A DNA stretch of 64,000 nucleotides from Strigamia acuminata (lineage: Eukaryota; Arthropoda; Chilopoda; Geophilomorpha; Linotaeniidae), in NCBI GenBank assembly GCA_949358305.1, contig CASHSZ010000136.1:241001-305000 (forward strand), read 5' to 3'. Below are positions 42,606-54,907 of the stretch, piece after piece. The notes beneath the pieces were generated by a model, which was not told the DNA's origin, did not search any database, and saw only the letters and a list, made by a program, of their open reading frames with translations. Numbering within the stretch: position 1 is the stretch's first letter; every line of letters starts with the position of its first letter. The position numbers were made by a program, and so were the translations under genes.

Positions 42606-43197
42606 ATGGAAAAAGGAAAGAGAGGAGAAAAGCCGTCCACAAAGTCGCACCTGTCACCCGTCGTCCTTTTGGAACGCATCGACTTCATGGAGGCGTGGAG
42701 CCACACGCCAAACTTGAGCGCCGCCAGTAGTTCCGTGCATGATGCACGCGAGCGAAAAACTAATGATCCCACGAAGATCAAGGGGGTATGTGTCCCATTC
42801 CGATATTTACTCTTTTGTCTTTTTTATTTGACCTTTTTTTTTTTTTTATTTTTTTTTTTATTTTTATTCGTTCTTTTCTCTCTTTCTCCAGTCGCTCGGT
42901 CGAAGACAGACGAAGGTCCAGGAGACGGCAATGGCGGCGACGGAGGAAAGGGTCGAAAAAATGATGGAGGGACTAGAGGAGAGAATTGAGGAGTTGATAG
43001 ACAGGACGGAACAAAGACTCAAGAAAATGGTGAAGGCGACGATGGAGGAATTTGAGAAAACATTTGAAGAAGCAGAGGAAAAATGGTGGAAGGCGATGGA
43101 GGGAACGATGGGTTGGATAGAGGATGTCGTTGACGACGATGATGACGAAGGCGCTGAAGAGGCAATTGGTGGTTCCGATCTTTCGATGGAATTATAA
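42606..43197 (+). CDS. Coiled-coil protein, family member 2 (two coding exons)
   Basis: Exons 42606-42785 and 42892-43197 join in phase 0 (donor GTATGT, acceptor TCTCCAG) to give 161 residues. Exon 1 is basic at the start (MEKGKRGEKPSTKSH). Exon 2 begins SLGRRQTK and forms a long charged helix (from ERVEKMMEGLEERIEELIDRTEQ), with two tryptophans (EEKWWKAMEG), an aspartate run and the C-terminus GGSDLSMEL. The end is nearly shared with the 63.4-kb gene (NDSDVSMEY). A 5' UTR exon ending 41893 before GTAAATTAACCATTT resembles the one at 62922 of that gene, supporting homology of the whole gene. No enzymatic motif; probably a structural or oligomerising protein. Confidence 0.68.
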
Positions 43198-43510
43198 GAG
43201 GAGACGGTTTATTCCCACTCTCGTTTGTTTGTTTGTTTGATTGATTTAGTTTTTGTTTTTGTTTTTAATTTTATTTATTCATTTATTTTTTTTTTTTTTT
43301 CAATTGTCAAAGATGTGACACAACTCTTATGGGATAAAAACAACAATCCCCCATCTCATTGTCTCGTATTGTTTGTTTATATTGCGTATATTTTGTTTCT
43401 CATTGTAAAAAAAACATCTCATCGGGTGATTAAATATACGTCTTTATTTTATTTATTTTATTTATTTATCTGTTTCTCTTCTTTTCTATATTTTAGCACA
43501 ATTTATAATC

Positions 43511-43590
43511 GACCCAGAGTGGTCGAGTGGGCAGGACTACCTGCCGCATGGAGCCGTGGACTCTGGGTTCGAGTCTCGCTTCCGCGATCT
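43511..43590 (+). repeat. tRNA-like sequence, probable SINE head
   Basis: Has a Pol III A box (TGGTCGAGTGG, 43520-43530), a perfect 6-bp hairpin (GGCAGG/CCTGCC, 43530-43545) and a B box (GGTTCGAGTCT, 43566-43576). CCCAGAG and CTCTGGG pair across it. A (TATC)n tail at 43699-43727 follows about 110 bases later. No proper acceptor stem, so not a functional tRNA. Confidence 0.5.
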
Positions 43591-43769
43591 TACGTTTGCT
43601 TTGTGCAGAAAAAAGGAAAGAAAGAGACTGACTGACTGCTGGGCGACAATGATGATGGTCCGAGAAATTCAACCCTTCTTTATTTTGTTTTAATTTTTAT
43701 CCTATCTATCTATCTATCTATCTATCTAATTTTTTTTTTTTTTAATTTAAAACAATTACCGTCAGAGTG

Positions 43770-44630
43770 CGTTACCGTCGGAGATTTTTTCGTGATTGCC
43801 GTGCGCGCGAGAAAAATTGCAACCGACAAACTTTCCCACATTGAAATTGGAAAACAAAATATATGGGGAGATCCACGTAGACAAGTAAATCAAGATTAAC
43901 TTGGTTTCGGAATTTATAGGACACCTTTTAACGCGGGAAACGCAAAAATCCGCATCGAATGGACACTTTGGCGTCCATCGAAGGGCACGGCTTACGTCGG
44001 GTGGCGTGGCGGTTCTGGGAAATTACATTACAGGCCACGTGACCAGGTACAAAGTCCTGCGCACAAACGCTCGAGCGGAGTTGAATAAAAGTCCTTGAAA
44101 TATATAAATCGATTTATCGACAGTGGAACTAATTCCACGACGAGTGCCCCAACGATTAATTAGATTATCGAATTGGGTGCCGTCTGAGTCGAAGATCGCG
44201 AACGCCCCGATCGGTTTACCATTTTAATTTCAACTCGCAGTACACGTTGCACCATCGTAGACGATGCGAGTTTGTATAATCGCGTTCGACGAGTTTGCAT
44301 ACACTTTGAATTCGTTCGCTTCGAGCCATCATGGAGATCCGAGGGTTTCGGTCGAAATTTCCTGAATCGATTTGAAACGGTATTTCCCACCCACGGGTGT
44401 TCTGCTCCACCACGAACATTCCGGCGACCATTGCGGCGACCATTGCGGCAACGAGCGCCTCACCTACGGTGAATGCGGGGCAGCTGGCACCGACGAGTGT
44501 CGGCAGCCCCAACAACTTGTTCCAAAATAAGCCCACAGACAGACACACCTATAAAGCGTGTTTATTTCAAATAATTGTGCAAAAACACCCATTTAATTGT
44601 TTATTTATTTGTTCCTCGTGATACGCGCGT
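43770..44630 (+). repeat. Repeat module copy
   Basis: Carries the module landmarks (GGAATTTATAGG, GTTGAATAAAAGTCC, ATTAGATTATCG, TTTTAATTTCAACTCGC) and ends in the GGGGCAGCTGGC...GGCAGCCCC hairpin plus TTCCAAAATAAG near 44477-44529. 44083-44354 recurs almost unchanged at 45947-46218. Confidence 0.75.
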
Positions 44631-45240
44631 GGCCTGTGCGTTGACGACGTGTTCGCGATTTCACGACGGAATTCGTGGATCCGTTCGTCGGGATTGGACT
44701 TTTGGGTGTCGGGTGAAAACGACCGACCGGGGACGAAATTCGAGGCGGAGAAGGGAGAAGGGAGCAAACAAGCGCGCGCGCAAGACGCCAAACGGAGTAA
44801 AAAAAATATCCAAAGAAGATGACTAAACTTTACTTTACTTTACTTAATTTTCGAATACTATGAGCACCCGGGATTCCATACTAAGGTCGAAATGACTAAA
44901 GTCGAAATCCCGTTTCGACCTAATTCGTTTCGACCCAGGTATCCCATCTAGTCTAAAATAAAAACAAACTCGCTGTTCACTGAAATATCTATATTTAAAG
45001 TTTTTACAGTTTTTACAGTTTGCAGAATGTTATAAAAAAAAAAAAAAAATAAAATAAAATAAATAAATAAATAAAAATAAAAATAAAAACAAATAAACAA
45101 ATAAAACGGAATAAAACGAAACGATGAAACAACGATACATTGAAGCGACGATTATATGGTGGAATAACGCCGAAAAAGTTACGCGAAAACGACAGTTATT
45201 TATTTGTATAACATTTTTTTCCCACATTTTTTACCCCATT
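44631..45240. other. Non-coding interval
   Basis: No gene seen. Contains repeated TTTAC(T) units (44827-44849) and A-rich AAATAAATAAAT around 45040-45110. Confidence 0.4.
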
Positions 45241-45258
45241 CACACATAGGATTGCCAT

Positions 45259-45802
45259 TTATTGACACTTGTACATTTTATCTGGATATTCGACAAAGTA
45301 CAAATTTGTCCATGGAACAAATCCATACTCGAATGGGATGGTGACGCCAAGTTTACGGTCTTTGAAGAATCGATCAAACCGCGCGCAAGACATATTCGAG
45401 TCCCAAAGGAAACGCATCCCCAAGACGAGAGTTCTTTCTTTCGTCACGACGATGAAGTTGGTTTCGGTGCCTCGATTCACCCACTCGACGTTCATCTTGA
45501 TCTGTCCAATTATTTGGAAATGGTCACCAACGATGTTTTTTAGGTACCGGTGTCTATCGTCGTCGTCGTCTAGTTCGCGGATACTGTCCCGAGGGTAGCC
45601 CGTTTCTTCGAATAAACGTTCGTCGATGGCGCAGAAGCGCGACCACTCGATTACCAGGGCATTACGCGCGAGATTCCCTATCTTCACCTTGAGCAAGGGA
45701 TGTTCGTTCGTGGGTTCAAGCGGTTTCGGCTGAATAAGAGAAGTTTTAGATTAAAAATTATACGAAACAATTCGTATCTGTTTCTGGAATTACCTGGAAC
45801 AT
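45259..45802 (-). CDS. Retropepsin-like protein without the catalytic DTG triad
   Basis: Minus-strand exon 45802-45794 encodes only MFQ. A 64-nt intron (GTAATT...TTATTCAG) leads in phase 0 to exon 45729-45259, giving 159 residues. The body follows the Gypsy/Ddi1-type retropepsin layout: HPLLKVKIGN, the strand ALV followed by the catalytic loop position, AIDERLF, then GDHFQIIGQIKMNVEW, FIVV and LVLGMRFL, the usual second beta-hairpin and ILG-type motif. At the active-site position it reads IEWS instead of DTG(A/S), so proteolysis is not expected. A domesticated, structurally conserved but inactive fold is inferred. The C-terminus is rich in Phe and Tyr. Alternative: chance resemblance in an orphan protein. 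Confidence 0.5.
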
Positions 45803-45889
45803 GGTTCAATGTTGCGAGGAACGCCAACGAGACGCGGAAAACAGTCTTGTATCGTGTCTGAACTTGATTTGGATGCAAATGAGACACGG

Positions 45890-47900
45890 GTTACGTCAGA
45901 TGGCGTGGCGGTTGTGAGAAATTACATCACACAGGCGCTCGCGCGGAGTTAAATAAAAATCCTTGAAATATATAAATCGATTTATCGACAGTGGAACTAA
46001 TTCCACGACGAGTGCCCCAACGATTAATTAGATTATCGAATTGGGTGCCGTCTGAGTCGAAGATCGCGAACGCCCCGATCGGTTTACCATTTTAATTTCA
46101 ACTCGCAGTACACGTTGCACCATCGTAGACGATGTGAGTTTGTATAATCGCGTTCGACGAGTTTGCAGACACTTTGAATTCGTTCGCTTCGAGCCATCAT
46201 GGAGATCCGAGGGTTTCGGTCACAATTTCCTGAATCGATTTGATACGGTTGTTCTGCTCCGCCACGAACACTCCCTGGTTCGTCAAAAAACACTCCAAAG
46301 TGGGTTCGTCGGAGAACACGGGGCAGTTGGCGACCGATGCGCGCCGACAGCCCCGACAAATTGTTCCAAAATAAATCCAAGCTCCCACAACGTTGTTTTC
46401 GATACGCGCGTTCCTACACGCGATGACGCGCGTGATGCGATGCGGGTGAGTGTGACACGGGTTTTCGAATTGGGCGTCGACGATGATGTTTGTCAACGTG
46501 GATAAACGTCCGCAAAGTGCCCGGAACGCAGTTAATTACCGACGAGAATTGAAAATGTAATTGTTTTTGATAAAAAGAAACCCTCGTAACGTTGAAACGA
46601 TAAAGAGAACGCAAAATTCGGATTCGAATTCAGGTTCGATCCGCGAACTGTCGAGGCGCGACATGCCAAGCGTGGAGGGGAGCGTTTATCGCTCATAGGT
46701 GCCCGATGATCGGAGATGGGTGGGTGATGGGTGGGTGATCGGTACCAGACAGACACAAAACAGAATAAAATCTACCCCCGTACTTCGGTCGTCACTAAGA
46801 TTACCTTCGCAGTGACCGACTAGAATAAGAGTTTTGCAAAATATCCGTCGTTTCATATTTTAATTTTGTCTTTCCGGCGTCTCGCGCCATCGCTTTCGAC
46901 GTGAGTTTGTGTCATTGCGTTCGGTGGATTTGCAAGCGCCTCTAGGTCGATCGAGACCAGACACGCTTACTTCAGAGTAGGGACCACTCCACCACAAACA
47001 TTCCGAGGGTATTGGCGCGCAAAAAGGACGGGGTCCTATCTTCTCGCCACGCAGAATACGGGCAGCCAGCATTGGCAGCCCCCAATAACTTGTTCCAAAA
47101 TAAGATCGAGTTGATTAGATTCCTTCACTCATCCCGTAAATACCGTAAATTTCGTAAATGTCACAATACGTGGTGAAAATGATGCGTCACGTGTCTTATC
47201 GCGCATTGGGTCACATTTAAACGCACGTATCGTTAAGGGTGTCGCGTTCATGGTGGTACATTGGTGCCGGGATGTTCAGATACGCGCTCCCGTACGCTTC
47301 CACAGCGTTGGTATTGTTTGGTTATAGCGATTGTTTGTTCCAAATAATTGTGCAAAAACACTAGTTTAATTGTTTATATATTTAATCCTCGGGAGATGCT
47401 GTGCGACCTATACGCCGACCCCAAGCTCGTGATTTTGCTGCGGATTTCGTGGATCTGTCCGGGCTTTTGGGCGCCGGACAAAAAAAAAGTTCGATTGGAA
47501 ATGGGTCCCCGGACGAAGAAAAGAGAAAGGAGTAGACACGCGCGCGTGGGACACCCTGTGGAATAAAAAATACCCATGGAAGACAATGAAAGTTTAATCC
47601 CACAATCGTCGAATCGGTTTCGTGGTTTGCGCTCCAACTGTTAATTAGATTATCGTCGTTGGGACCGATTGAAACAAATTGTTTTGTGAAAAATTTGCAG
47701 TTTCAGATTTTAACTTTATCTATCTCCCAGACTTCTTGCCCCATCGCTGTCTACGCTGTCTACGCGAGCCAGGCGACAATATGAGTCCTGAGGTCCGAGA
47801 GCGAGTCTGCATGTCCCAGGGGACGGCATGCGAGTAGCCACTCGTGCGCCCCTTGCCATCGCCAGACATGCTTTCGCCAAAGTATGAACCGTGACAACTA
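45890..47900 (+). repeat. Three consecutive repeat module copies
   Basis: 45947-46218 duplicates 44083-44354. GGGGC/GCCCC-type hairpins with TTCCAAAATAA occur near 46319-46373 and 47045-47102. Module text (ATTAGATTATC, GTTTCATATTTTAATTTT) repeats at about 46800-46870 and 47640-47720. No gene supported. Confidence 0.7.
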
Positions 47901-48053
47901 TATTAAAACAATGTTTATTCGATCGAAGGAATCTATACAACAATTATGAGTACACTTGTCAATTTATTTATCTATTTATTTGATAGAATCTTGGTTGTGG
48001 TCACTGTCGGTCACATCGTAACCATCGTCTTCAAGGCCCATCACCCCTTCTCC

Positions 48054-48736
48054 CTACCACTCCTTTTCATCGCCGTTATCATCGAGTCCTTCGTAACCAC
48101 AGCCATCTTCCTCCTCCATCATGTCCACCATGTCCATCTCCATTTCCTTCACCTCCGCCTGCACCGCCTCTAGCTTCTTCCCCACCGACTTCAACACGCA
48201 CAACGTCTTCGTCTTCTTTTCCCGCCATCTCGCCGCTTTCTCCATTCGCTCCGCAACCACTTTGTCCAGTTGCTCCGCCAACACCTTCTCCATTCGCTTC
48301 GCCATAACCTTCTCCACCACATTCTCCGCCACATTCTCCGCCACATTCTTCACCACATTCTTCACCACATTCTCCATTTTTTCTGTTATCACCGCCTCGA
48401 CCCTTGTTGCCAATCTCTCTTCCCGCAGCACCGAAGGTGAAGACGGCGGCGGCAATGATGTCTCTCTTCGCGACTGGAAAGGGAAAGGGAGAAAAAAAAA
48501 AAAGAGAATAAGCAAATAAATAAAACCCAAGACGTGGCGCGTACCCTCTTGATCAGCGTCAGTTTACTCCTTTTCTGCCTGCCTGGACGCTTGGACAAAG
48601 CGGGATCGAGCGGTACCGACGCGATAGCGGCAGTCGACGACGGCGATGTGGTTCTAGTCCGCGTCGCACGGAGAACGGGCGCCGAGATGGACGATGTCTC
48701 CCCTTCCCCTTTCACCTTCCATGTTCCTGTCATCAT
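48054..48736 (-). CDS. Coiled-coil protein, family member 3 (two coding exons)
   Basis: Minus-strand exons 48736-48545 and 48473-48054 join in phase 0 (GTACGC...TTTCCAG) and give 203 residues. Exon 1 is Ser/Thr/Pro-rich and becomes basic (RPGRQKRSKLTLIKR). Exon 2 starts SRRETSL and forms a long helix with a tandem ENVVKNV/AENV unit (five near-repeats, from a repeated ACATTCT(C/T)C DNA word at about 48310-48375), then a Lys-rich break and an acidic methionine-rich end. The exon plan equals members 1, 2 and 4. A coding or non-coding upstream exon is likely, as TTTTTCAG stands just before AGACC and the ATG. Confidence 0.62.
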
Positions 48737-49479
48737 GGTCTCTGAAAAAGAAAAAAACGCGATAGATAAAATCAAAAGAAAAAGAAAAAAAAAAAAACAA
48801 AAAAAAAAAAAACAAATGGGTTATTAAATTGAGCTTCATTTTCTGTTAGCAACAATAACCAAACAAACAAATTTTTTCTGCGCGCAGCGCTTACGGATAC
48901 AATACGTGCATAATTGGGCGGGAATAATTGACAAATGATACCACAAAACACTTGGCTCATTCGCTCGTTCACTCGCTCGCTCACTCACGTTTAACGAAAC
49001 GAAACTAAACACGCAACTGCAAACGCAAACTGTCTTTGCCCGGCTCTAGCCCGATTTAAAAATGGCGACAATTGAAACGAAGCTTCGTGCTTCACTGCAA
49101 CGTGGTGTCGACGAGAGCGAGGGCGAGAGCGAGAGTGAGAGCGAGAGAAAGCGAGTGAGTGGGTGAGTAAGTAAGTAATCAAGTGGAGCATGCGTGGACT
49201 GGCGACGATATTTCCGCAGTCGTTCAATTTGGCGTGGGTTTACAACTCCGCTTATTTGGTCGCTGATCGAGTCGGCACGCACTTTAAACATGTCGACGGC
49301 AAACAATACACGCGGGAAAAAAAATAACGCTAAGTTGTACGTAAGAAGAGTCTTCATTATGAATAAATGCAAAGGACCGAACCCCGAATATCCGAGTGTC
49401 CACACAACCTATCGTCCACCGGGTCTCGGTGTCCGGGTAGAAAGAGGGAGGGGACGTACGCGCGCGTACCGGACATTGC

Positions 49480-52060
49480 CACTCGGAACAAAAAATGTGC
49501 ATAATAGGGAAAACGATCAAAGTTTAATTTCCTGATCTTGGAGTCGGTTCCGCGATTTGTGTTCCGACCAATAATTAGATTATCCTCGCAGCGACCTACT
49601 GGAACAAAGATTTTGTGGAAAATCCGCCGTTTTATATATTTTTTTTTCTTTTCCGGTTGTCTCGCACCATGTAATCGACGCGAGTTTTTGAGATTGCGCT
49701 CGACCGGACTTTGCGAACATTCTCAGAGCGAGCGTTCCGGGCCCTCGCGGATATCCGGAGGGTTCCGGTGTGCGGCATCGGTTTGATTGCGCTCGTTTTA
49801 TTCTGCGTCGTCACTGGCCAGACGCGAATGGTCGGAGGGTCGCGTTCGCGACAAATAGGGGCAGTTGGCGCCGACGAGCGCCGGCAGCCCCGACACATTG
49901 TTTCAAATAAAGCTCCTGTCGAGTTGATTCGATTCGATTCGTATCGTGTTAATTTATCTCTGCGATCTACGCGGTGGAAACAATGCCCCGCTCTTCTACC
50001 CCGTATTGCGCGCCTCATCGCGCATTAGATCGCATTTAAACGCGCGTACAATTAAGGGTGACGCGATCACGCCGCTAAATCGACGCACACTTTACTCACG
50101 GATGCGCACCGGCACTGAAACGTCCAGAAACAAGCTTCTACACGTTTCTACGGCGTCGGCATTGTTTATTTATTTGTTTATTCGTTTACTTATTTATTAA
50201 TTCATCTATTCAGACCTCGTGGTGTGCAAATTGCGGAAAGGTCCACTCATTTTTAGCGTTACGGCGGCCTGTGTATTGGTCCCGTGTTCGCAATTCTGAC
50301 TTGAACGCAGCCAGTCGACCGAGACCCGACGTCAAATTCGATAGCAACGCGTCGGAATGCAAATAACTATCGACGAAAATTAAAAGTATAATTGTTTAAT
50401 AAAAGGAAACTGACGTAATGTTGAAACGCTAAAAAATACGTAAAATTAAGATTCAAATTCGGGTTCGATCCAGGTCAGATTAAGTCAGATCAGATCAGAT
50501 CCACGAACTCTCGAGGCGCGACATGTTTATCGCTTAAAGATACCTGGCGATCGACGATGGGCGGACGACTGGAGTTCGATTTCCCGACCATGGGATCAGT
50601 TTCGCGGTTCGTGCTCCATTGTTTAATGAGATTATCTTCGTTGGGGTCGATCCCAACAAAAAAATTGAAAATAAATTACATTTTACATTTTAGAACTGGC
50701 TTCCGGACGCCTCGCACCATCCCCGGCGACGCAGTTGTTGTCGTTGGATTCGACCGACTCTGCGGACATTTTCAAACCCAGACCAGACACACTTGTTTCG
50801 AACAAGGAGCCATCAAGCGCTGAGCGCTTAAACGGACCTGTTTCGTCCTTTTTGTGTCTCAATACCCTCGGGGTGTTCGTGGTGGAGTAGATGTCATTTA
50901 TGCGTTGTAAAAAGTGTTTTCTCTATTGCATCGGCATACGGGCATACGGGGCAGCTGGTGACGGCAGCCCCAATAAATTTGTTCCAAAAATAAGTTCCCG
51001 TCGAGTCGTGTCGATTTCTCTTTCTCTCTCTCTCTGGTCCGCCGTGATTGCGCTTCATTGCGCTAAATTGCCGCCAGAACGCGCTACCGTCGCATCAGGC
51101 GAACATTTTTGGCGTCCATTAAAGGACGCAGATTACGGGTCACGTGAACGGGCGTCAAATCCCGCGCGCAAACGATCGTGTCGAGTTAAATAAAAGAATA
51201 GAAATCGGTGACAAGTGTTGCGCGAAACGAGGCCACGAACGCCTCTATTGGTTTACGATTTTATTTTCATCCCATTGTACTCGACGCGCCAGCGTAGGAG
51301 AAGTGAGTTTTCGTCACTACGTTCGATGGATTTACAAACAAACAGACAAACAAACAAACAAACGGTTTCAGACCGTTCCGGGTCCTCGCGGATATCCGGA
51401 GGGTTCCGGTGGTGGATTTGTCTCATCACTTTTAATCTATCCTGTGTTGTCATCGGCCAAACCAGTGCCGGTTTGCACGGTACAAAGGGTCGTGCAAAGG
51501 GTCGCATTCGCGGCAAATAGGGGCAGCTGGTGTCGACGGACGAGCGCCGGCAGCCCCGACAAATTGTTCCAAAAAAAGCTCCTGTCGGGTTGATTCGATT
51601 CGATTCGACTCGTGTTAATTTATCCCTGCGACCCGCCCCCGTAAATGTCGTAATACGCGGTGGAAACGATGCCCGCTCTTCTACCCCGCATTGCGCGCCT
51701 CGTCGCGCACTAGGCCGCGTTCAAACGCGCGTACTATTAACGGGTGACGCGATCTCGCCGGTAAGTCGACATGCGCTTTACTCACGAATGCGCGTCGGCA
51801 CCGAAACGTTCGGAAACATGCTTCCGCAGTGTCGGCATTGTTCATTTATTAAATTATTTGTTTATTCATTTATTTAAACTCCGTGGTTGATTGATGGGCG
51901 TGTGGATTTCGCGATTTGCGTTGGCCCTGTGTTCACAGTTTTGATTGATTTGAACGCAGCCAATCGAACGAGACCCGACATCAATCTCGATAGCGACGCG
52001 TCGGAACGCAAAGAACTGCTCACCGAGAATTGAAAGTGTAATTGTAAAACAAATAATCAA
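49480..52060 (+). repeat. Three further repeat module copies
   Basis: The clearest GGGGC hairpin is at 49858-49891 (GGGGCAGTTGGCGC, loop, GCGCCGGCAGCCCC), with others near 50945-50975 and 51523-51560, each followed by (T)TTCCAAAAATAAG-like text. GGCCCTCGCGGATATCCGG recurs at about 49739 and 51382. The spacing is about 0.6-1.1 kb. Confidence 0.72.
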
Positions 52061-52274
52061 CAAATAATCAATGTGGAACAATCATCGTGTAATATTTTAT
52101 TAATAAATTGTATTTTGAAAAAAAAAACAACAACAACAACAACAACGACAACTAATTTATCTTTCGATGCGAGTAAATTACAAACTTTGTCTTTGAGTTT
52201 TAGTCACCCCAAAAGTTGAATCAAATTTTCAATTTAATTATTAATTCCATCTATCCGTCTGCCTGTCTTCTCCT

Positions 52275-52478
52275 TGCAGCACCCCGGGTCCGCAGCGATG
52301 GGACGCGCGCCGTCGACGAGCGTGTACGTGCTGAGCGGCCCATTGCCCGGCATCGCAACGGAGCATTTCGAGCGACCAGACTCGGTGTCGTCGTAGAGGA
52401 GACACAGACTGCACGTCCTTCTCGTTGACGCACCAGGAGCTGATACCATCGTCCACTAGGAGGCAACACGCCACGTCT
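52275..52478 (-). other. Possible exon, minus strand
   Basis: Between a CAACCTAG acceptor and about 52275 several frames stay open. One gives a Cys-rich peptide (TCSLCLLYDD, then DPGCCKEK). No splice partners could be fixed with matching phase, so only a possible exon is noted. Confidence 0.25.
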
Positions 52479-52480
52479 AG

Positions 52481-52520
52481 GTTGCAATTAATCAATCAAT
52501 CAATCAATCAATCAATCAGT
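52481..52520 (+). repeat. (CAAT)n microsatellite
   Basis: About nine units; similar to the (CAAT)n tract at 61718-61750. Confidence 0.85.
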
Positions 52521-53145
52521 TTAACAAAATCCTGCAATCATAAAACGTCTGGTTAAAATTCAAATATTTATACATTTTCTGATTATATTTCACCCATCCA
52601 ACAACTCGTTTCGTTCCAGGTGTCGCGAAACACTCGATTTTATATCTAGTCGGTCACTTGTTTTTCTTCCACCTGAAATTCAAGATAAATTAATTCAATT
52701 CGTTCAAACCAAATAAATCAACTCGTATTAAAAAGATTCGATCCGCACTATTTCACTCGGTTTAACATCGTTAACCTGTATGAAAAATAGAAATAAAGTC
52801 ATAAATCAGTTTTTTTCTACATGCACCGGTAGTTTCGATGGATGAACGGTCCTTCAGCAATGTTGTGCGAAAAACGATGCACGCAAATTCGTTGAATTTC
52901 CTCCAGATTCCGTAACACCAATTCGAGTGGCCTTATATGTATGCGCGCGCGAGTATGTATGTGTGTGTGTCAACACGCGAGAACGACGCGAGGACTCCGT
53001 GTGACATCTGTCGCGAGCAACCGAGAATGACACGTAGCAAACCGTCTGCACATCGTGTTTCCTGCAAAAATGAGAACGATCTGTTTTTAATACGCTGTCA
53101 GAAGTATGTGACGTGAAAAGAACTCATCTAATTGCCCTTCCTTTC

Positions 53146-53461
53146 CTATTTTCCACTCTCTGTCGCTTCGTTGTCGACAAATGCGTCCTCGTTGTCCCTT
53201 TCTATTTCCAATATAATCGTGAGAGGACCGTGGTGCGTCCTATTCTCTTCCCGATGGACCCGCGCTAATGTCCTAGAAAAAATGTACACTCTTCAGTTTA
53301 TTTCCTCGGGATTTATTTGAACTCAGGCATCCGAATTTTACTCACCTGTTGTGCTTGTTTTCGCGGCTTTTTTTCCTCCCGGGCTCCGTCCTAGTTTGTC
53401 GACTCGCGCGACCCGGCTCACTCACTCCTCCGCACGGTTATACGCGCCCGTCGAATCTCTG
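53146..53461 (-). CDS. Putative small spliced gene, 3' part
   Basis: Exon 53461-53426 (after CTCCAG, before GTGAGT) and exon 53272-53146 (after TTTTTTCTAG, stop TAG) join in phase 2 and read as a continuous charged peptide ending ESGK, with a hydrophobic PLTIILEIE strand. The start exon was not found. Splice sites are good, but evidence is only frame agreement. Confidence 0.33.
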
Positions 53462-53990
53462 CTGGAGATACTAATGTTTGCAAAAATTTAAAGCAAAGCT
53501 CGCACGTTCTTCTTACCTTCCTGCTTGGTTTAGACGTCTCGCGTTATGTTATTTGTCTCCATCCGCTGACGCTTATTTCTCGTCGTTTCCAACGGCGGCC
53601 ATTGCTTTCGTTGCGAATCTTCTCTGTTTTCGGGTTTTATCAATTCCCGTCCCGAACTGCTCCCGTCAACATCGCTTTTAGACAGTTTGTGCCCGTTTAG
53701 ACTATCGATTCGAATAAATGTCCATTAGTTCCTATCAGTTAATCGAAGCTAGTTAGGTCGTTTTCACGACCCGATGTCACTCAAACGGATTTATTAGCGC
53801 CTCTCTACCGTTTTTTGCCCGTTTCAATCGAGTTTTAGTGTTACCCACTTCTCCCGATGTTCTTCGTCTTTGAAGAATTTACTTATTGTTTACTCTATTC
53901 GTCGATAATAAACAGTCAAACTTAAACACCGCCCAGTCTCTCGTCGCACGCCGGACCAACCGGATGTTACACCTGCATTATTAAAATAGA

Positions 53991-53993
<3 letters not shown>

Positions 53994-54038
<45 letters not shown>

Positions 54039-54170
54039 ACAAACAACGCCATCTATTGGGCGTGAATGCAACACACGATTCCACGGGGTTCCCATTGAAT
54101 TTATTTACGTGGCCGCGCGTAGATAGTAAATAAATGAATAAATAGATAAATAAATAAATAAATAAATACA
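53994..54170 (+). repeat. Two (AATA)n tracts
   Basis: AATA-type arrays at about 53992-54040 and 54128-54170 flank a short unique stretch. Confidence 0.9.
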
Positions 54171-54907
54171 TATATAATATATATTATATATACGCAATGT
54201 TCTCTCCATTCGAGTAAACTTGTACTTTTATTGCCCTTTTGCCAGGGCTGGACTGGGAACAAATTTATGGCCGGGAAATCTGGGTGTCCGGGCCACAATT
54301 AATGAAGTCAGGACAGGCTACAGCCGGCTGCGACAGGCCACAGCGGCCACGGGCCACCGGGAAACTCCCGGTAGCCCGCCGGGCCAGTCCAGCACTGCCT
54401 TTTGCACATGTGGCGTTGCCTCCGGTCAACGTTTTTGACCCACGATAAAAACTCCAAAATAAACAAATAAGTAAAGGGGACAAAAACCCGAACTTGTTGG
54501 TTTGTTTAAACGCGACTGGAGTGAAGTGGGCATCACAGCACCCCGCTCACGATCGCGCGCTCGAAATTATAACGGAGCCCAAAATATTATCGTCTGACCC
54601 AAAATTGTTTCGTTTTTAATTAAAAAACGATCACATAGCCGACTCCAAAACCAAAACATCGTAGCTCTTAAAAACGGATGTAAATCGGAGACTTTGAATC
54701 AAAATCATTCGCGGAATCGCCAACAGGTGTCGCGTCAACAAACTGGTAGCGAGCATACATGAACTGGAAATGGAAGCGGGAAGTTTATGCTCGGTCGCGT
54801 CTCCGCAGGTAAATTTGGGCGGCTTTTACGAATTTTTGCGATATTTTTGTCAATGAATCGCGTCCGTGGTCGTACGTGTGCACACGTGTGGTCGTCGAAC
54901 AACGCAC
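54171..54907. other. Intergenic interval before the 13-exon gene
   Basis: No gene supported. The start of the 54.9-kb gene's transcript probably lies here. Confidence 0.4.

Noticed and set aside
43511-43590. Functional tRNA gene
   Set aside because: Boxes A and B are present but the 5' and 3' ends do not form an acceptor stem.
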